In this document: positions 1-9,037 of the stretch, one piece after another | Layout: each line of letters begins with the position of its first letter | Position numbering within the stretch: the first letter of the stretch is position 1 | Assembly: GCF_007828835.1 (NCBI RefSeq) | Contig: NZ_VIVL01000004.1 | Span: 62,001-126,000 of the forward strand | DNA: 64,000 nt | Source: Variovorax beijingensis | GTDB taxonomy: Bacteria; Pseudomonadota; Gammaproteobacteria; Burkholderiales; Burkholderiaceae_C | Reading direction: 5' to 3' | Translations under genes and position numbers: made by a program | Notes under the pieces: model-generated | Seen by the model: only the letters and a program-made list of their open reading frames with translations | Told to the model about the DNA's origin: nothing | Databases searched by the model: none

Positions 1-802
1 GCACCGCGAGCAGGATCAGGTGCGACATGCCTTCGTCGAGCCGGCCCACCATCACCAAGAGCGGCGTGCGCGTGGTGAGTGCCAGGTAGCCGAAGGTGGC
101 CAGCGCGAACGAGAACGCGATGGGCACGCCCGAGAGCACGGTGGCCGCCACCACCACCACGAAGAAGATCACCAGGTTGAACTTGCCGAGCGTCGCGAAC
201 AGCGGCGCCGCAAGCCAGAAGGCCGCCACCAGCGCGCCCGTGCCGAGCATCGCGACCGCGATCTGACGGCCGGTGCACACGCGCACGAGGCGCAGCAACG
301 CCATCGCCAGCATGATGCCGATGCCCGCCGGAATGGCCGCGGCGCGCCAGGCGTTGCTGATCTCCAGGGCGGGCGTGACGATGAACGACTCTTCGTGCGC
401 ATAGTCGACCGAGGGCCAGATGATCAGCACCAGGAATGCGATCGAGGCCGCGATGGCAAGGGCATCGAGCATGGCGCGCGTCGATGGCTGCACCTTCTGC
501 AGCAGCGCCGTCATGCGCATGTGCTCGCCACGCCGCAGCGCCACCACCGCGCCCAGCATCGACAGCCACAGGAACAGGATGGACGCGAGCTCGTCCGACC
601 ACACCAGCGGCGCATGGAACACATAGCGCGACACCACGCCCGCGAACAGCACGCAGATCTCGGCCAGCACCAGCAGCGCGGCCACAGCCTCGACCAGGCC
701 GCCCAGCACGCGGTCGGCGCGCCCGGCCAGGCCGCTCAGCGCGTTGGCGGACGGCCCCGCGCCCACGAACGGCGCCGCCTCGAAAGTGGATTCATGCACC
801 AT
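1..802 (-). CDS. TRAP transporter permease, fused DctQ-DctM (3' end cut off)
   Basis: Open reading frame from an ATG at 802 that runs off the left edge, so the C-terminus is missing. The first ~170 residues look like a DctQ small permease, with hydrophobic helices and a segment VWSDELASILFLWLSMLGA. The following residues enter a second hydrophobic block typical of the start of a DctM large permease (VLSGVPIAFSFALATFGYL). Fused QM permeases are a known TRAP arrangement. It would import an organic anion across the inner membrane using the Na+ gradient, together with the receptor encoded just upstream (stop 6 bases before this ATG). The substrate is not visible; the neighbouring sugar-acid genes make a sugar acid or related carboxylate plausible. 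Confidence 0.85.
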   Translation of the reverse strand, partial: MVHESTFEAAPFVGAGPSANALSGLAGRADRVLGGLVEAVAALLVLAEICVLFAGVVSRYVFHAPLVWSDELASILFLWLSMLGAVVALRRGEHMRMTALLQKVQPSTRAMLDALAIAASIAFLVLIIWPSVDYAHEESFIVTPALEISNAWRAAAIPAGIGIMLAMALLRLVRVCTGRQIAVAMLGTGALVAAFWLAAPLFATLGKFNLVIFFVVVVAATVLSGVPIAFSFALATFGYLALTTRTPLLVMVGRLDEGMSHLILLAV

Positions 803-808
803 GGCCGG

Positions 809-1828
809 TCAGGCCAGCTTGCCGACGGCGCCTTCGAGCAGCGCCCACGCCTCGGGGCCGAAGCGGCCTTTCCACTCGCCATAGAAGCCCGATTCGCGCA
901 GCTTGGCGCGAAAGCTGTCGGCGGCCGGGCGGTTGATGGTGAGGCCCTTGGCCTGCAGGTCGCCGACGACCGACTCGTTGAGCTTCTTGATGTCCTCGCG
1001 CTGCTGCATGCCGGCATCGTTGATGGCGCGCGCCACGATGGTCTTGAGGTCGTCGGGCAGCGCGTCCCAGGCGCGGCCGTTGGCAATGAACCAGTAGCCG
1101 TCCCAGATGTGGTTGGTGAGGGAGCAGAACTTCTGCACCTCGAACAGCTTGGCCACCTGGATGATGGGCAGCGGGTTTTCCTGCGCGTCGACGATCTTGG
1201 TCTGCAGCGCGGAATACACCTCGCTGAACTGCAGGCTCGCGGGCGCGGCGCCCAGGCCCTTGAACATCGAGATCGACAGCGGGCTCACGGGCACGCGGAT
1301 CTTCAGGCCGTCCATGTCTTTGGCATTGGTGACCGCGGCCTTGCTGCTGGTGGTCTGGCGGAAGCCGTTGTCCCACATCTTCTCGAAGGCGTAGAGGCGC
1401 GACTTGGCGATGGCGCCGCGCACGTGGGCGCCGAGCTTGCCGTCCATGGCGGCCCAGACCTGGTTGTAGTCGTTGAACGCGAAGCCCACCGCGTTGATGG
1501 CGGCCACCGGCACCAGCGTGGCAATCACCAGCGCGGACGGCGTGAAGAACTCGATGCCGCCCGAGCGCACCTGCGCCAGCATGTCGGTGTCGCCGCCGAG
1601 CTGGTTGTTGGGGAAGATCTTGATCTCGACCCGGCCCTTGCTTTCCTTGGCAATGCGGTCGGCCGCCTCCTGCGCGCGGATGTTCAGCGGATGGCTGAGC
1701 GGCAGGTTGTTGCCGTACTTGTACGAGAACTCCGCGGCGCGCGCGATGCGCGGCACGGCCGACACGATGCCGGCGGCGGGGAGGGCGGAAAGCGTGCGCA
1801 AGGCACTGCGGCGGGTCTGCAAGGTCAT
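809..1828 (-). CDS. dctP: TRAP transporter substrate-binding protein, DctP family
   Basis: A 339-residue periplasmic receptor. The N-terminus has a twin-arginine-like start (RRSALRTL) and a hydrophobic signal ending near AARA. The mature part follows the DctP pattern (NNLPLSHPLN near the start, GGIEFFTPSALV, then MWDNGFRQ). The ATG at 1828 was chosen over an ATG at 1879 because GGAG lies 8-9 bases upstream of it and the signal peptide follows directly. It should deliver an organic acid to the fused permease encoded next on the same strand. A sigma70-like promoter lies at 1898-1926 and a divergent LacI-family regulator follows, which suggests local control. The ligand is not known. Confidence 0.9.
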   Translation of the reverse strand: MTLQTRRSALRTLSALPAAGIVSAVPRIARAAEFSYKYGNNLPLSHPLNIRAQEAADRIAKESKGRVEIKIFPNNQLGGDTDMLAQVRSGGIEFFTPSALVIATLVPVAAINAVGFAFNDYNQVWAAMDGKLGAHVRGAIAKSRLYAFEKMWDNGFRQTTSSKAAVTNAKDMDGLKIRVPVSPLSISMFKGLGAAPASLQFSEVYSALQTKIVDAQENPLPIIQVAKLFEVQKFCSLTNHIWDGYWFIANGRAWDALPDDLKTIVARAINDAGMQQREDIKKLNESVVGDLQAKGLTINRPAADSFRAKLRESGFYGEWKGRFGPEAWALLEGAVGKLA

Positions 1829-1897
1829 GTTTTGTCTCCAGGATCTTCGGAATGCGGTTGATGCAATCTGATGCACCATTGGATTCGAGCCACAGCG

Positions 1898-1926
1898 AAG
1901 ATAAAAGGATGCATGATCCGGGTCAA
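1898..1926 (-). promoter_or_regulatory. Predicted sigma70 promoter of the TRAP operon
   Basis: On the minus strand TTGACC (1926-1921) and TATCTT (1903-1898) are separated by 17 bases, a good sigma70 arrangement about 70 bases upstream of the dctP ATG. The spacer contains short GGAT/ATCC arms, which could contribute to an operator for the adjacent LacI-type regulator. That last point is speculative. Confidence 0.5.
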
Positions 1927-1951
1927 ACTCGATCTTGATGGTTTTTGATGT

Positions 1952-3001
1952 ATGCGGGATAACCCTTCAACCGATGCGCGGCGCGCCCGCGTGGTCGACA
2001 TCGCACGGGCCGCGCAGGTGTCGACCGCTACCGTCGACCGCGTGCTCAACCGCCGCCCCGGCGTGCGCGACGCCACGGTGCAGCGCGTGCTCAAGGCCGC
2101 GGGCGAGCTCGACTACCTGCCGGGCCCCGAGCTCTATGCCGCGCTCACGCCGCCGCCGCTCAGGCTGGTGTTCCTGCTGCCGGCCGGCACCAACCGCTTC
2201 ATCCGCATGCTGGGCGACATGGTGGGCTATTCGCAGGAGCACTGGGCGCCGTTCAACGTGCAGTGCCGCACGGTGTTCATCGAGAGCTTCAACCCGCGCG
2301 AGCTCGCGGACGCGCTGCGCCGCCACGGCCAGCGCTGCGACGGCATCGCGATGATGGCGCTGGAGCACCCGGCGGTGCGCGAGGCGGTGGCGGCGCTGGC
2401 GGCGCGCGGCCTGCCGGTGGTCACGCTGATCTCCGACCTGTCGAACTCCGAGCGCGCCGCCTTCGTGGGGCTGGACAACCGCGCGGCCGGCCGCACCGCG
2501 GGCTACCTGATCGGCCGCTTCATCGGCGCGCGCGCCGCGAAGGTGGCGCTCATCGCGGGCAGCCTGAGCTACAAGGCCCACGAGGAGCGCGAGGCCGGCT
2601 TCCTGCACGTGATCGACGAGATGTTCCCGCGGCTCGAAGTGGTGGGCCTGCGCGAAGGCCAGGACGACGCCGGCAAGAACTACCGGCAGACGCGCGCGCT
2701 GCTGGAGCAGTACCCCGACATGGGCGGCATCTACAACATCGGCGGCGCATCCGACGGCGTGGCGCGCGCGCTGAAGGAGGCGGGGCGCGAGCAGAAGGTG
2801 GTGTTCATCGGGCACGGGCTCACGCCCGACACGCGCACGCTGCTGATCGACGGCAGCATGGATGCGGTGATCACGCAGAGCCCGCACACCACGCTGATGA
2901 ACTGCGTGCGCATCTTCGCCAACCTGCGCGACGGGCGCGACGCGCTCAGCGGCGTGGAAACCACCCGCAGCCAGGTGATCTTTCGCGAGAACCTTCCTTA
3001 G
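1952..3001 (+). CDS. LacI-family transcriptional regulator
   Basis: A 349-residue protein with an N-terminal LacI helix-turn-helix (residues ~13-40, DIARAAQVSTATVDRVLNRR) followed by a periplasmic-binding-protein-like effector domain (FVGLDNRAAGRTAGYLIGRF, later GIYNIGGASDGVARALKEAG). This is the regular LacI/GalR layout and length. It is transcribed divergently from the TRAP operon and convergently with the aldolase gene, so it probably responds to the sugar or sugar acid handled by these neighbours. No strong Shine-Dalgarno sequence precedes the ATG. The effector cannot be named from sequence alone. Confidence 0.92.
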   Translation: MRDNPSTDARRARVVDIARAAQVSTATVDRVLNRRPGVRDATVQRVLKAAGELDYLPGPELYAALTPPPLRLVFLLPAGTNRFIRMLGDMVGYSQEHWAPFNVQCRTVFIESFNPRELADALRRHGQRCDGIAMMALEHPAVREAVAALAARGLPVVTLISDLSNSERAAFVGLDNRAAGRTAGYLIGRFIGARAAKVALIAGSLSYKAHEEREAGFLHVIDEMFPRLEVVGLREGQDDAGKNYRQTRALLEQYPDMGGIYNIGGASDGVARALKEAGREQKVVFIGHGLTPDTRTLLIDGSMDAVITQSPHTTLMNCVRIFANLRDGRDALSGVETTRSQVIFRENLP

Positions 3002-3026
3002 GTTCGTCTCGCGACGAGGCCTTCGT

Positions 3027-3830
3027 TCAGTAGGCCGCGCGCGGCGCGGGCTCTTCGGCCGGCGGCGCGCCGCTGAAGTCGGCCGCGAGCCTGCGGGCCG
3101 CGCCCGCATACAGCAGCACGTCGACACCCACCGCGACAAAGCTGCAGCCCAGTTCCAGGTAGCGCCGGGCCAGCTTCGGATCCGAGGTCAGCGTGCCCGC
3201 GGCCTTGCCCGAGGCCACGATGGTGCGCATGGCGGCTTCGATCGCGGCCTGCACCTCGGGGTGGCCGGGCCGGCCGCGGTGGCCCATCGACGCGGCCAGG
3301 TCGGCCGGGCCGATGAAGACGCCGTCGATGCCGTCCACCGCGCAGATCTGCGGCAGGTTGGAGAGCGCCGCCACGGTTTCGGCCTGCACCAGCAGGCAGA
3401 CTTCCGCATCGGCCACGTCGAGGTAGTCGGTGCGCGCGCTCCACTGCGAGGCGCGGCCCACCGCGCTGCCGACGCCACGGATGCCCAGCGGCGGATAGCG
3501 CGTGGCCGACACCAGTGCGCGGGCCTGTTCGGCCGTGTCGACCATGGGCACCAGCAGATTCTTTGCGCCGATGTCGAGCAACTGCTTGATGAGGGCCGTG
3601 TCGCCCTGCACCGCGCGCACCACCGGCTGGGCGCGGTGCGGCGCCACGGCCTGCAACGCGGCCAGCGTCGAGCGCAGGTCGTTGGGCGCATGCTCGCCAT
3701 CGATCAGCAGCCAGTCGAAGCCGGCGGTGGCGCTCACCTCGGCCATGTACGGGTCGGCCATCGAGAGCCAGAGGCCGATCTGCGGCTGTTGGGTGGCCAG
3801 TGCTGTCTTGAAGGGGTTGAGGGCGGGCAT
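3027..3830 (-). CDS. HpcH/HpaI-family 2-keto-3-deoxy acid aldolase
   Basis: A 267-residue class II (metal-dependent) pyruvate aldolase of the HpaI/GarL family. The hallmarks are [13 protein letters not shown] (residues ~39-51), an arginine in [24 protein letters not shown], the glycine-rich [11 protein letters not shown], and the metal-ligand region VQAE followed later by [10 protein letters not shown]. The family cleaves 2-keto-4-hydroxy acids such as 2-keto-3-deoxyglucarate or 4-hydroxy-2-oxoheptanedioate into pyruvate and an aldehyde. Together with the dehydratase and semialdehyde dehydrogenase encoded upstream on the same strand (35-base gap), a GarL-like role in aldarate breakdown fits best. 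The C-terminal [11 protein letters not shown] tail is family-variable. Confidence 0.88.
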   Translation of the reverse strand: MPALNPFKTALATQQPQIGLWLSMADPYMAEVSATAGFDWLLIDGEHAPNDLRSTLAALQAVAPHRAQPVVRAVQGDTALIKQLLDIGAKNLLVPMVDTAEQARALVSATRYPPLGIRGVGSAVGRASQWSARTDYLDVADAEVCLLVQAETVAALSNLPQICAVDGIDGVFIGPADLAASMGHRGRPGHPEVQAAIEAAMRTIVASGKAAGTLTSDPKLARRYLELGCSFVAVGVDVLLYAGAARRLAADFSGAPPAEEPAPRAAY

Positions 3831-3865
3831 GAGGTCTCTTGAAGGTGTTGCGTGGGCGTGTGGCG

Positions 3866-5335
3866 TCAGTCCAGCTGGCCCTGGCAGACGTATTTGGTGT
3901 GCAGGTAGTCGTCCAGCCCGTGGACCGAGCCTTCGCGGCCGTAGCCCGAATCCTTCACGCCGCCGAAGGGCGCAGCCTCCGCGGCCAGGGCGCCTTCGTT
4001 GATGCCGACGATGCCGGCTTCGAGCGCATCCGCCACGCGCCAGATGCGGCGCACGTCGCGCGAATAGAAGTACGCGGCCAGGCCGAAGGGCGTGTCGTTG
4101 GCCTGGGCCACCACCTCGGCTTCATCCACGAAGCGCGTCAGCGGAACGACGGGGCCGAAAGTTTCTTCGCAGGCGCAGGCCATGGTGGCGTCGGCATTCA
4201 CCAGCACGGTGGGCGCAAAGTAGTTCGGGCCGAGCGCGGGCAGCCGCGTGCCGCCGGTGAGCACGCGTGCGCCGCGCGCCACGGCGTCGTGCACATGGCG
4301 CTCGATCTTCTCGATGGCGCGCGCATTGATCATCGGGCCGATCTGCGAGGCGGAGTCGCTGGCCGGGCCTACGCGCAGTGCCGCAACGCGCGCGGCCAGC
4401 AGCTCGGCAAATTCGTCATGCACGGCCTCGTGCACGAACACGCGATTCGGGCACACACAGGTCTGGCCGCCGTTGCGGAACTTGGCCGCCATCAGGCCGT
4501 CGACCGCGGCGTGCAGGTCGGCATCCTCGAACACGATGAAGGGCGCATTGCCGCCGAGCTCGAGCGAGAGTTTCTTGAGCGTATCGGCCGAGCGGCGCGC
4601 GAGGTGCTTGCCGACCGGCGTCGATCCGGTGAAGGTGATCTTGCGCACGCGGGCATCGTCGAGCCACACGTCGACCACCTCGGGCGTGCGCTCGCGCGAG
4701 GCCGTCACGATGTTGAGTACGCCCGCGGGCACGCCGGCCTCCTGCGCGAGCCTGACGAGCGCGAGCGAGGTCAGCGGCGTGTCCTCGGCCGGCTTGCACA
4801 CCACGGTGCAGCCCGCGGCCAACGCCGGCGCGATCTTGCGCGCGATCATCGCGGCCGGAAAGTTCCACGGCGTGATGGCGGCCACCACGCCCACCGGCTC
4901 CTTGATGGCGAACATGCGCCGGCCGGGAACGGGCGCGGGAATCACGTCGCCGTTGGCGCGCGTGGCCTCTTCGGCAAACCACTCGATGTAGCTGGCGGCG
5001 TAGGCCACTTCGCCGATGCCTTCGGCCAGCGGCTTGCCCTGTTCGCGCGAGATCAGGCGGCCCAGATCGTCCTGATGCGCGAGCACCAGGTCGTTCCAGC
5101 GCTTGAGGATCTGCGCGCGCTGCTTGGCTGGCGTGCAGCGCCAGGCGGGGAAGGCGGCGTGCGCGGCATCGGCGGCGGCACGCGCTGCATCCGCGCCGGA
5201 GTCGGGCACCTGCGCGATGAGCGCGCCGGTGGCCGGGTCGGTCACGTCCAGCGTGCGGTCGGCGGCGCTGCACCATTCGCCGGCAATGAAGTTGGCGGTG
5301 CGCTGCAGTTCGGGGCGGTTGAGGGTAAGGGGCAT
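3866..5335 (-). CDS. NAD(P)-dependent semialdehyde dehydrogenase (GabD-like)
   Basis: A 489-residue aldehyde dehydrogenase. Visible motifs include [27 protein letters not shown], the nucleotide-binding FTGSTPVGK, the catalytic glutamate block [12 protein letters not shown], and the catalytic cysteine in [11 protein letters not shown]. It most resembles succinate-semialdehyde dehydrogenases, but the group also includes enzymes acting on tartronate or alpha-ketoglutarate semialdehyde. The neighbouring dehydratase and aldolase make one of those semialdehydes a plausible substrate. The ATG at 5335 was preferred to a TTG at 5350 because neither has a clear Shine-Dalgarno sequence and the ATG gives the family's usual length. 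It is co-directional with the dehydratase, 28 bases downstream. Confidence 0.88.
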   Translation of the reverse strand: MPLTLNRPELQRTANFIAGEWCSAADRTLDVTDPATGALIAQVPDSGADAARAAADAAHAAFPAWRCTPAKQRAQILKRWNDLVLAHQDDLGRLISREQGKPLAEGIGEVAYAASYIEWFAEEATRANGDVIPAPVPGRRMFAIKEPVGVVAAITPWNFPAAMIARKIAPALAAGCTVVCKPAEDTPLTSLALVRLAQEAGVPAGVLNIVTASRERTPEVVDVWLDDARVRKITFTGSTPVGKHLARRSADTLKKLSLELGGNAPFIVFEDADLHAAVDGLMAAKFRNGGQTCVCPNRVFVHEAVHDEFAELLAARVAALRVGPASDSASQIGPMINARAIEKIERHVHDAVARGARVLTGGTRLPALGPNYFAPTVLVNADATMACACEETFGPVVPLTRFVDEAEVVAQANDTPFGLAAYFYSRDVRRIWRVADALEAGIVGINEGALAAEAAPFGGVKDSGYGREGSVHGLDDYLHTKYVCQGQLD

Positions 5336-5363
5336 GTCCGTCGGCGTCAAAAAGGGGAGATGG

Positions 5364-6887
5364 TCAACTTACGATGCCGAGGTGCCACGGCACGAACTCG
5401 TGGTCTCCCAGGCCCAGCGCTTCGCTGCGCGTGCGCTCGCCGGAGGCGTGGCGCAGGATCTGTTCGAAGATCCGCTGGCCGAGTTCGGGCACCGAGAGTT
5501 CGCCGTCGATCACCACGCCGCAGTTGATGTCCATGTCCTCTTCGAGGCGCTTGAACATCGGCGTGTTGCTGGCCAGCTTGATGGTCGGCGCGGGCTTGCT
5601 GCCGAACATCGAGCCGCGTCCGGTGGTGAAGCAGATCAGCTGCGCGCCGCTCGCGATCTGCCCGGTGACCGCCACCGGGTCGTAGCCCGGCGAATCCATG
5701 AAGACGAAGCCGGCCTGGTCGATGGGCTCCGCATATTCGTACACGGCCTGCAACGGCGTGGTGCCGCCCTTCATGGCCGAGCCGAGCGATTTCTCGAAGA
5801 TGTTGGCCAGCCCGCCGGCCTGGTTGCCATGCCCGACCACGCCGTTGAACTGCGCGTTCTGGCCGGCCGTGTAGCGCTCCCACCAGGCCAGCCGGTCGAG
5901 CAGCTTCTGGCCGACCTCGGGCGTCGCGGCGCGCCGCGTGAGCATGAACTCGACGCCGTGGATCTCGGGCGTTTCGGAAAGGATGGCGGTGCCGCCGTGG
6001 CGCACCAGCACGTCCATGGCCGCGCCCAGCGCCGGGTTGGCGGTGATGCCCGAGAAGCCGTCGGAGCCGCCGCATTCCAGCCCGATCTTCAGGTGGTTGG
6101 CGCCCACGCGGGTGCGCTGCGCGGCGTTGGCCTCGGGCAGCATTTCTTCCACCGCGCGGATGCCGGCCTCGATGGTCTGGCGCGTGCCGCCCACCTCCTG
6201 CATCACCATCGTGCGCATCAGGCGGCCCTGCTGCAGGCCCTGCGAGTCGACCAGCGCATCGACCTGGTTGCGCTCGCAGCCCAGGCCCACGATCAGCACG
6301 CCGGCCAGATTGGGATGGCGCGCATAGCCGGCCAGGGTGCGGCGCAGCACGTCGAAATGCTCGCTCGGCGAAGACATGCCGCAGCCGCTGGTCTGCGCGA
6401 AGGCGGCCACGCCGTCCACGTTCGGAAAGGCCGCGAGCCGCTCGGGCGTGAAGTGCGCCGCAATGCGCTTGATGACGGTGGCCGAGCAGTTGACCGACGA
6501 CAGGATGCCGATGAAGTTGCGCGTGCCCACGCGGCCGTCGGCCCGCACAAAGCCCATGAAGCTGGCGCGCTCGGCCTCGGGCACGTAGGCCACCGGCCGC
6601 AGGTCCTGGCAGAAGGCGGGGTCGCGGTAGGAGTCCACCAGCGTCAGGTTGTGGCTGTGCACGTAGTCGCCGGCCTCCAGGTCGCGCGAGGCCACGCCGA
6701 TGACGGTGTCGTACTTCTTCACCTGCTCGCCGGCTGCAATGGCGCGCGAGGCGATCTTGTGCCCCGCGGGAATCTGCGCGCGTGCGCGCACGCCGAACTC
6801 GGCAATCGTCTCGCCCAGGGCAATGGGCGTCTTGGCAACCAGCACGTTGTCGTGCGGGTGCAGGCGAAGCAGGGGGCTGTCGTTCAT
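5364..6887 (-). CDS. Altronate/galactarate dehydratase family protein (UxaA/GarD)
   Basis: A 507-residue protein with an N-terminal SAF-type domain (residues ~10-80, HPHDNVLVAKTPIALGETI) and a large UxaA/GarD catalytic domain. Landmarks are VGTRNFIGILSSVNCSATV, QTSGCGMSS, GLGCERNQ, LECGGSDGFSGITANPALG and TTGRGSMFGSKPAPTIKLA. These enzymes dehydrate sugar acids to 2-keto-3-deoxy acids, which the adjacent HpaI-type aldolase could split. The length matches full-size UxaA or GarD rather than split versions. Its ATG overlaps the stop of the upstream receptor gene (TTGATGA), so the two are probably translationally coupled. Which aldarate or aldonate is used cannot be decided here. Confidence 0.9.
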   Translation of the reverse strand: MNDSPLLRLHPHDNVLVAKTPIALGETIAEFGVRARAQIPAGHKIASRAIAAGEQVKKYDTVIGVASRDLEAGDYVHSHNLTLVDSYRDPAFCQDLRPVAYVPEAERASFMGFVRADGRVGTRNFIGILSSVNCSATVIKRIAAHFTPERLAAFPNVDGVAAFAQTSGCGMSSPSEHFDVLRRTLAGYARHPNLAGVLIVGLGCERNQVDALVDSQGLQQGRLMRTMVMQEVGGTRQTIEAGIRAVEEMLPEANAAQRTRVGANHLKIGLECGGSDGFSGITANPALGAAMDVLVRHGGTAILSETPEIHGVEFMLTRRAATPEVGQKLLDRLAWWERYTAGQNAQFNGVVGHGNQAGGLANIFEKSLGSAMKGGTTPLQAVYEYAEPIDQAGFVFMDSPGYDPVAVTGQIASGAQLICFTTGRGSMFGSKPAPTIKLASNTPMFKRLEEDMDINCGVVIDGELSVPELGQRIFEQILRHASGERTRSEALGLGDHEFVPWHLGIVS

Positions 6888-7882
6888 CAACCCTTCTCCA
6901 TCAGTTCCTTGAGATTGAGCTTGCGGATCAGCTCGGTCTCCTGCCTGTAGACGGCTTCGACGTACTTGCGGTAGTCGGGGCCGTCCTGGTACATGACCGG
7001 CGCGTCGATGCTGTCGGCCACCTTCTTGAATTCTTCGCTGTTGACGGCCATGCGGAACGCGTCGCGCAGCTTCTTTTCCACCGCCGGCGGCAGCCCGCGC
7101 GGCGCGCCGATGCCGTTGGGTGCTTCCACCACCACTTCGTAGCCCAGCTCCTTGAGCGTGGGCGTGTCCTTGAAGCGCGGCGTGCGCGCCTCGCCCCAGG
7201 TGGCGAGCAGGCGCAGCTTGCCGCTTTCGACGTGCGGCGCCCAGGAGCTGCTGTCGGCCAGCATGTCGACCTGTTCGCCCAGCACGTCCTGCAGCGCGGC
7301 CGAACCGCCCTTGTAGGCAATGGCGTTGAACTTGACGCCGGCCGCTTGCGCGAACTGCTCCATGCCCACGTGGGTGGCGCCGCCCACGCCGGCATGGGCG
7401 TAGCTGACGACGCCGGGCTTGGCCTTGGCCTGCGCCACCATGTCGCGCAGCGACTTGAAGGGCGAGCTGGCCGGCACCGCGATGCCGAAGGTCTGGCCCG
7501 AGGTGCGCGCCAGGTAGCTCAGGTCCTTGAGCGGATCGATCTGCACGGTGCCGATCTGCGCGAAGCGCGTCACCGAGATGGGGATCTGGCCGATGGTGTA
7601 GCCGTCCGGCCGGGCCGAGGCCAGCGCCTTGGTGCCGATCATTCCCGAGGCGCCCGCGCGGTTCTCCAGCGCAATCGGCTGGCCGAGTTCGCGCGCGGCA
7701 ATCTGACAGATGGTGCGCATCGAGCGGTCGGCGGTGCCGCCCGCGGGCCACGGGCAGATGAAGGTGATGGGGCGTTCCGGATAGTCGGCCGCGAAGGCGC
7801 GGCCGGCGGCAGTGGCGAGCGCGGCGGCGCCGAGGCCGCCCAGCACCAATTGGCGCCGCTGCAGGGTGCGATGCAATGTCAT
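6887..7882 (-). CDS. Bug-family tripartite tricarboxylate transporter receptor
   Basis: A 331-residue periplasmic protein of the Bug/TctC type. A signal sequence (RRQLVLGGLGAAALATAAGRAFA) precedes the diagnostic YPERPITFICPWPAGG..D start, followed by LENRAGASGMIGTKALASA and later AYKGGSAALQDVLGEQVDM. The ATG at 7882 has GGAG about 9 bases upstream; a more distant ATG at 7939 lacks a signal context. No tctA or tctB permease gene lies nearby, which is common for this expanded receptor family. It heads the minus-strand dehydratase-dehydrogenase-aldolase run and faces a LysR gene across a 134-base region containing inverted repeats, so it is probably under LysR control. Confidence 0.9.
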   Translation of the reverse strand: MTLHRTLQRRQLVLGGLGAAALATAAGRAFAADYPERPITFICPWPAGGTADRSMRTICQIAARELGQPIALENRAGASGMIGTKALASARPDGYTIGQIPISVTRFAQIGTVQIDPLKDLSYLARTSGQTFGIAVPASSPFKSLRDMVAQAKAKPGVVSYAHAGVGGATHVGMEQFAQAAGVKFNAIAYKGGSAALQDVLGEQVDMLADSSSWAPHVESGKLRLLATWGEARTPRFKDTPTLKELGYEVVVEAPNGIGAPRGLPPAVEKKLRDAFRMAVNSEEFKKVADSIDAPVMYQDGPDYRKYVEAVYRQETELIRKLNLKELMEKG

Positions 7883-7969
7883 GCGTGTGTCTCCGACGAT
7901 TGTTGTTCGAGAAAGCTGGGCGCATTCTTCAGTAGACAATCATTGCAATCCAATGAAATAGCGGACTCG

Positions 7970-7993
7970 CTTCATAGCCCGGAGGTTATGAAG
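7970..7993. promoter_or_regulatory. Perfect inverted repeat between Bug and LysR genes, likely LysR operator
   Basis: CTTCATA (7970-7976) and TATGAAG (7987-7993) form a perfect 7-base inverted repeat with a 10-base centre, which suits a LysR-type T-N11-A box. A second partial repeat (ATGAA 7953-7957 with TTCAT 7971-7975) and CATTG/CAATG arms (7941-7955) lie next to it. The right arm also contains the ATG of the leader ORF at 7988, and the centre contains its GGAGG ribosome binding site, so the element could also act in RNA. Confidence 0.5.
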
Positions 7994-8020
7994 AGAAAAA
8001 TGCCGCACACACCACGATGA
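7988..8020 (+). CDS. 10-residue leader peptide coupled to the LysR gene
   Basis: ATG at 7988 follows a strong GGAGG (7981-7985) and encodes MKRKMPHTPR, ending in a TGA at 8018-8020 that overlaps the LysR start codon as ATGA. The LysR ATG itself has no recognisable Shine-Dalgarno sequence, so this short ORF may bring ribosomes to it by translational coupling. The peptide is very basic and has no recognisable family. Reality as a translated peptide is inferred only from the ribosome binding site and the exact overlap. Confidence 0.4.
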   Translation: MKRKMPHTPR

Positions 8021-8958
8021 GCCAGATCGACCGCGTCCTGCGTTCCAACCTCAAGTTGCGCCACCTGCAGATGCTGGTGGCGCTCGACCAGTTCCGCCAC
8101 CTGGGCCGTGCGGCCGAGTTCCTGTCGGTCACGCAGCCGGCGGTGTCCAAGTCGCTGGTGGAGATCGAACGCATGTTCGGCCTGGCGCTGTTCGAGCGCT
8201 CCACGCGCGGCACCGAGCCCACGCCCTATGGCGAGAGCGTGGTGCGCTTCGCGCGCTCGGTGCTGGCCGACTACGACCGCACGCGCGACGAGATCGCGGC
8301 CGTGGCCAGCGGCGCTGCGGGCCGCACCAGCGTGGGCGCCATGGTGGTGGCCATGCCGGTGCTGCTGGCGCGCGCGGTCGAGATGCTCAAGGCCAACTCC
8401 TCGCAGACCACGGTGCTGGTGGAGGAGGGCGACCTCACGCGCCTCTTGCCCAAGCTGCGCCTGGGCGAGCTCGACCTGTTCGTGGGGCGGCTGGAGCCCG
8501 GCTACGCGGCGCCCGACCTCGAAACCGAGGCGCTGCATGCCGAGCCCATGCAGGTGGTGGTGCGGCCCGGGCATGCGCTGGCCGCGAAGCGCCGGCCGGG
8601 CTGGACCGACCTGGCGAAGGAGCGCTGCGTGATGCCGCCGCCCTGGGCCTCCTTGCGCGTGAAGCTCGACCAGATGTTCTTTCGCGATGGGGTGCATCCG
8701 CCGGCGGACATCATCGAATCGGCCTCCTTCCTCGCGCAGATCAGCTTCCTGCAGCAGCGCGATGCCGTGGCCTTCATGGCGCGTTCGGTGGCGCGGCATT
8801 TCCAGCAGCAGGGCATGCTCAAGGTGCTGGCGCTCAAGGTGCCGATCGAGCTGCCGCCGGTGGGCCTCATCACCATGCGCGGGCGCCGGCGCACGCCCAG
8901 CACGCAGCAGTTGATCGATTGCCTGCGGCGTGCGGCCAGGGCCAGATCCACGGCTTGA
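8017..8958 (+). CDS. LysR-family transcriptional regulator
   Basis: A 313-residue LysR regulator. The N-terminal winged helix-turn-helix covers residues ~10-70 (LRHLQMLVALDQFRHLGRAAEFL, then TQPAVSKSLVEIERMFG). An effector-binding domain follows (GAMVVAMPVLLARAVEML, GELDLFVGRLEPG). The start HLGRAAEFLSVTQPAVSK resembles the GbpR/galactose-acid-sensing branch, in line with the sugar-acid genes transcribed divergently. The ATG overlaps the stop of a short leader ORF. It most likely controls the Bug-dehydratase operon through the inverted repeat at 7970-7993. Confidence 0.92.
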   Translation: MSQIDRVLRSNLKLRHLQMLVALDQFRHLGRAAEFLSVTQPAVSKSLVEIERMFGLALFERSTRGTEPTPYGESVVRFARSVLADYDRTRDEIAAVASGAAGRTSVGAMVVAMPVLLARAVEMLKANSSQTTVLVEEGDLTRLLPKLRLGELDLFVGRLEPGYAAPDLETEALHAEPMQVVVRPGHALAAKRRPGWTDLAKERCVMPPPWASLRVKLDQMFFRDGVHPPADIIESASFLAQISFLQQRDAVAFMARSVARHFQQQGMLKVLALKVPIELPPVGLITMRGRRRTPSTQQLIDCLRRAARARSTA

Positions 8959-8962
8959 GGCG

Positions 8963-8982
8963 GCGCCGCGGCTTTGCGGCGC
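8963..8982 (+). other. GC-rich stem-loop after the LysR gene
   Basis: GCGCCGC (8963-8969) and GCGGCGC (8976-8982) pair perfectly around a 6-base loop, immediately after the LysR stop codon. No T-run follows, so it is not a canonical intrinsic terminator. It could be a transcript-end stabiliser. Confidence 0.35.
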
Positions 8983-9037
8983 GGCATCCCCAATTCATGG
9001 GTATGCACTCTGCAGTGCCTTCGGAGACCATTCGGAC

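Noticed and set aside
20..1861. 613-residue plus-strand ORF rich in His, Arg, Glu
   Set aside because: Antisense of the TRAP genes; low-complexity composition typical of shadow frames in high-GC DNA.
5364..7925. 853-residue continuous frame through dehydratase and receptor region
   Set aside because: Only the part from 6887 down is the dehydratase; the extension is the out-of-frame reading of the Bug gene.
8963..8982. Intrinsic terminator after LysR
   Set aside because: Strong stem but no following T-run.
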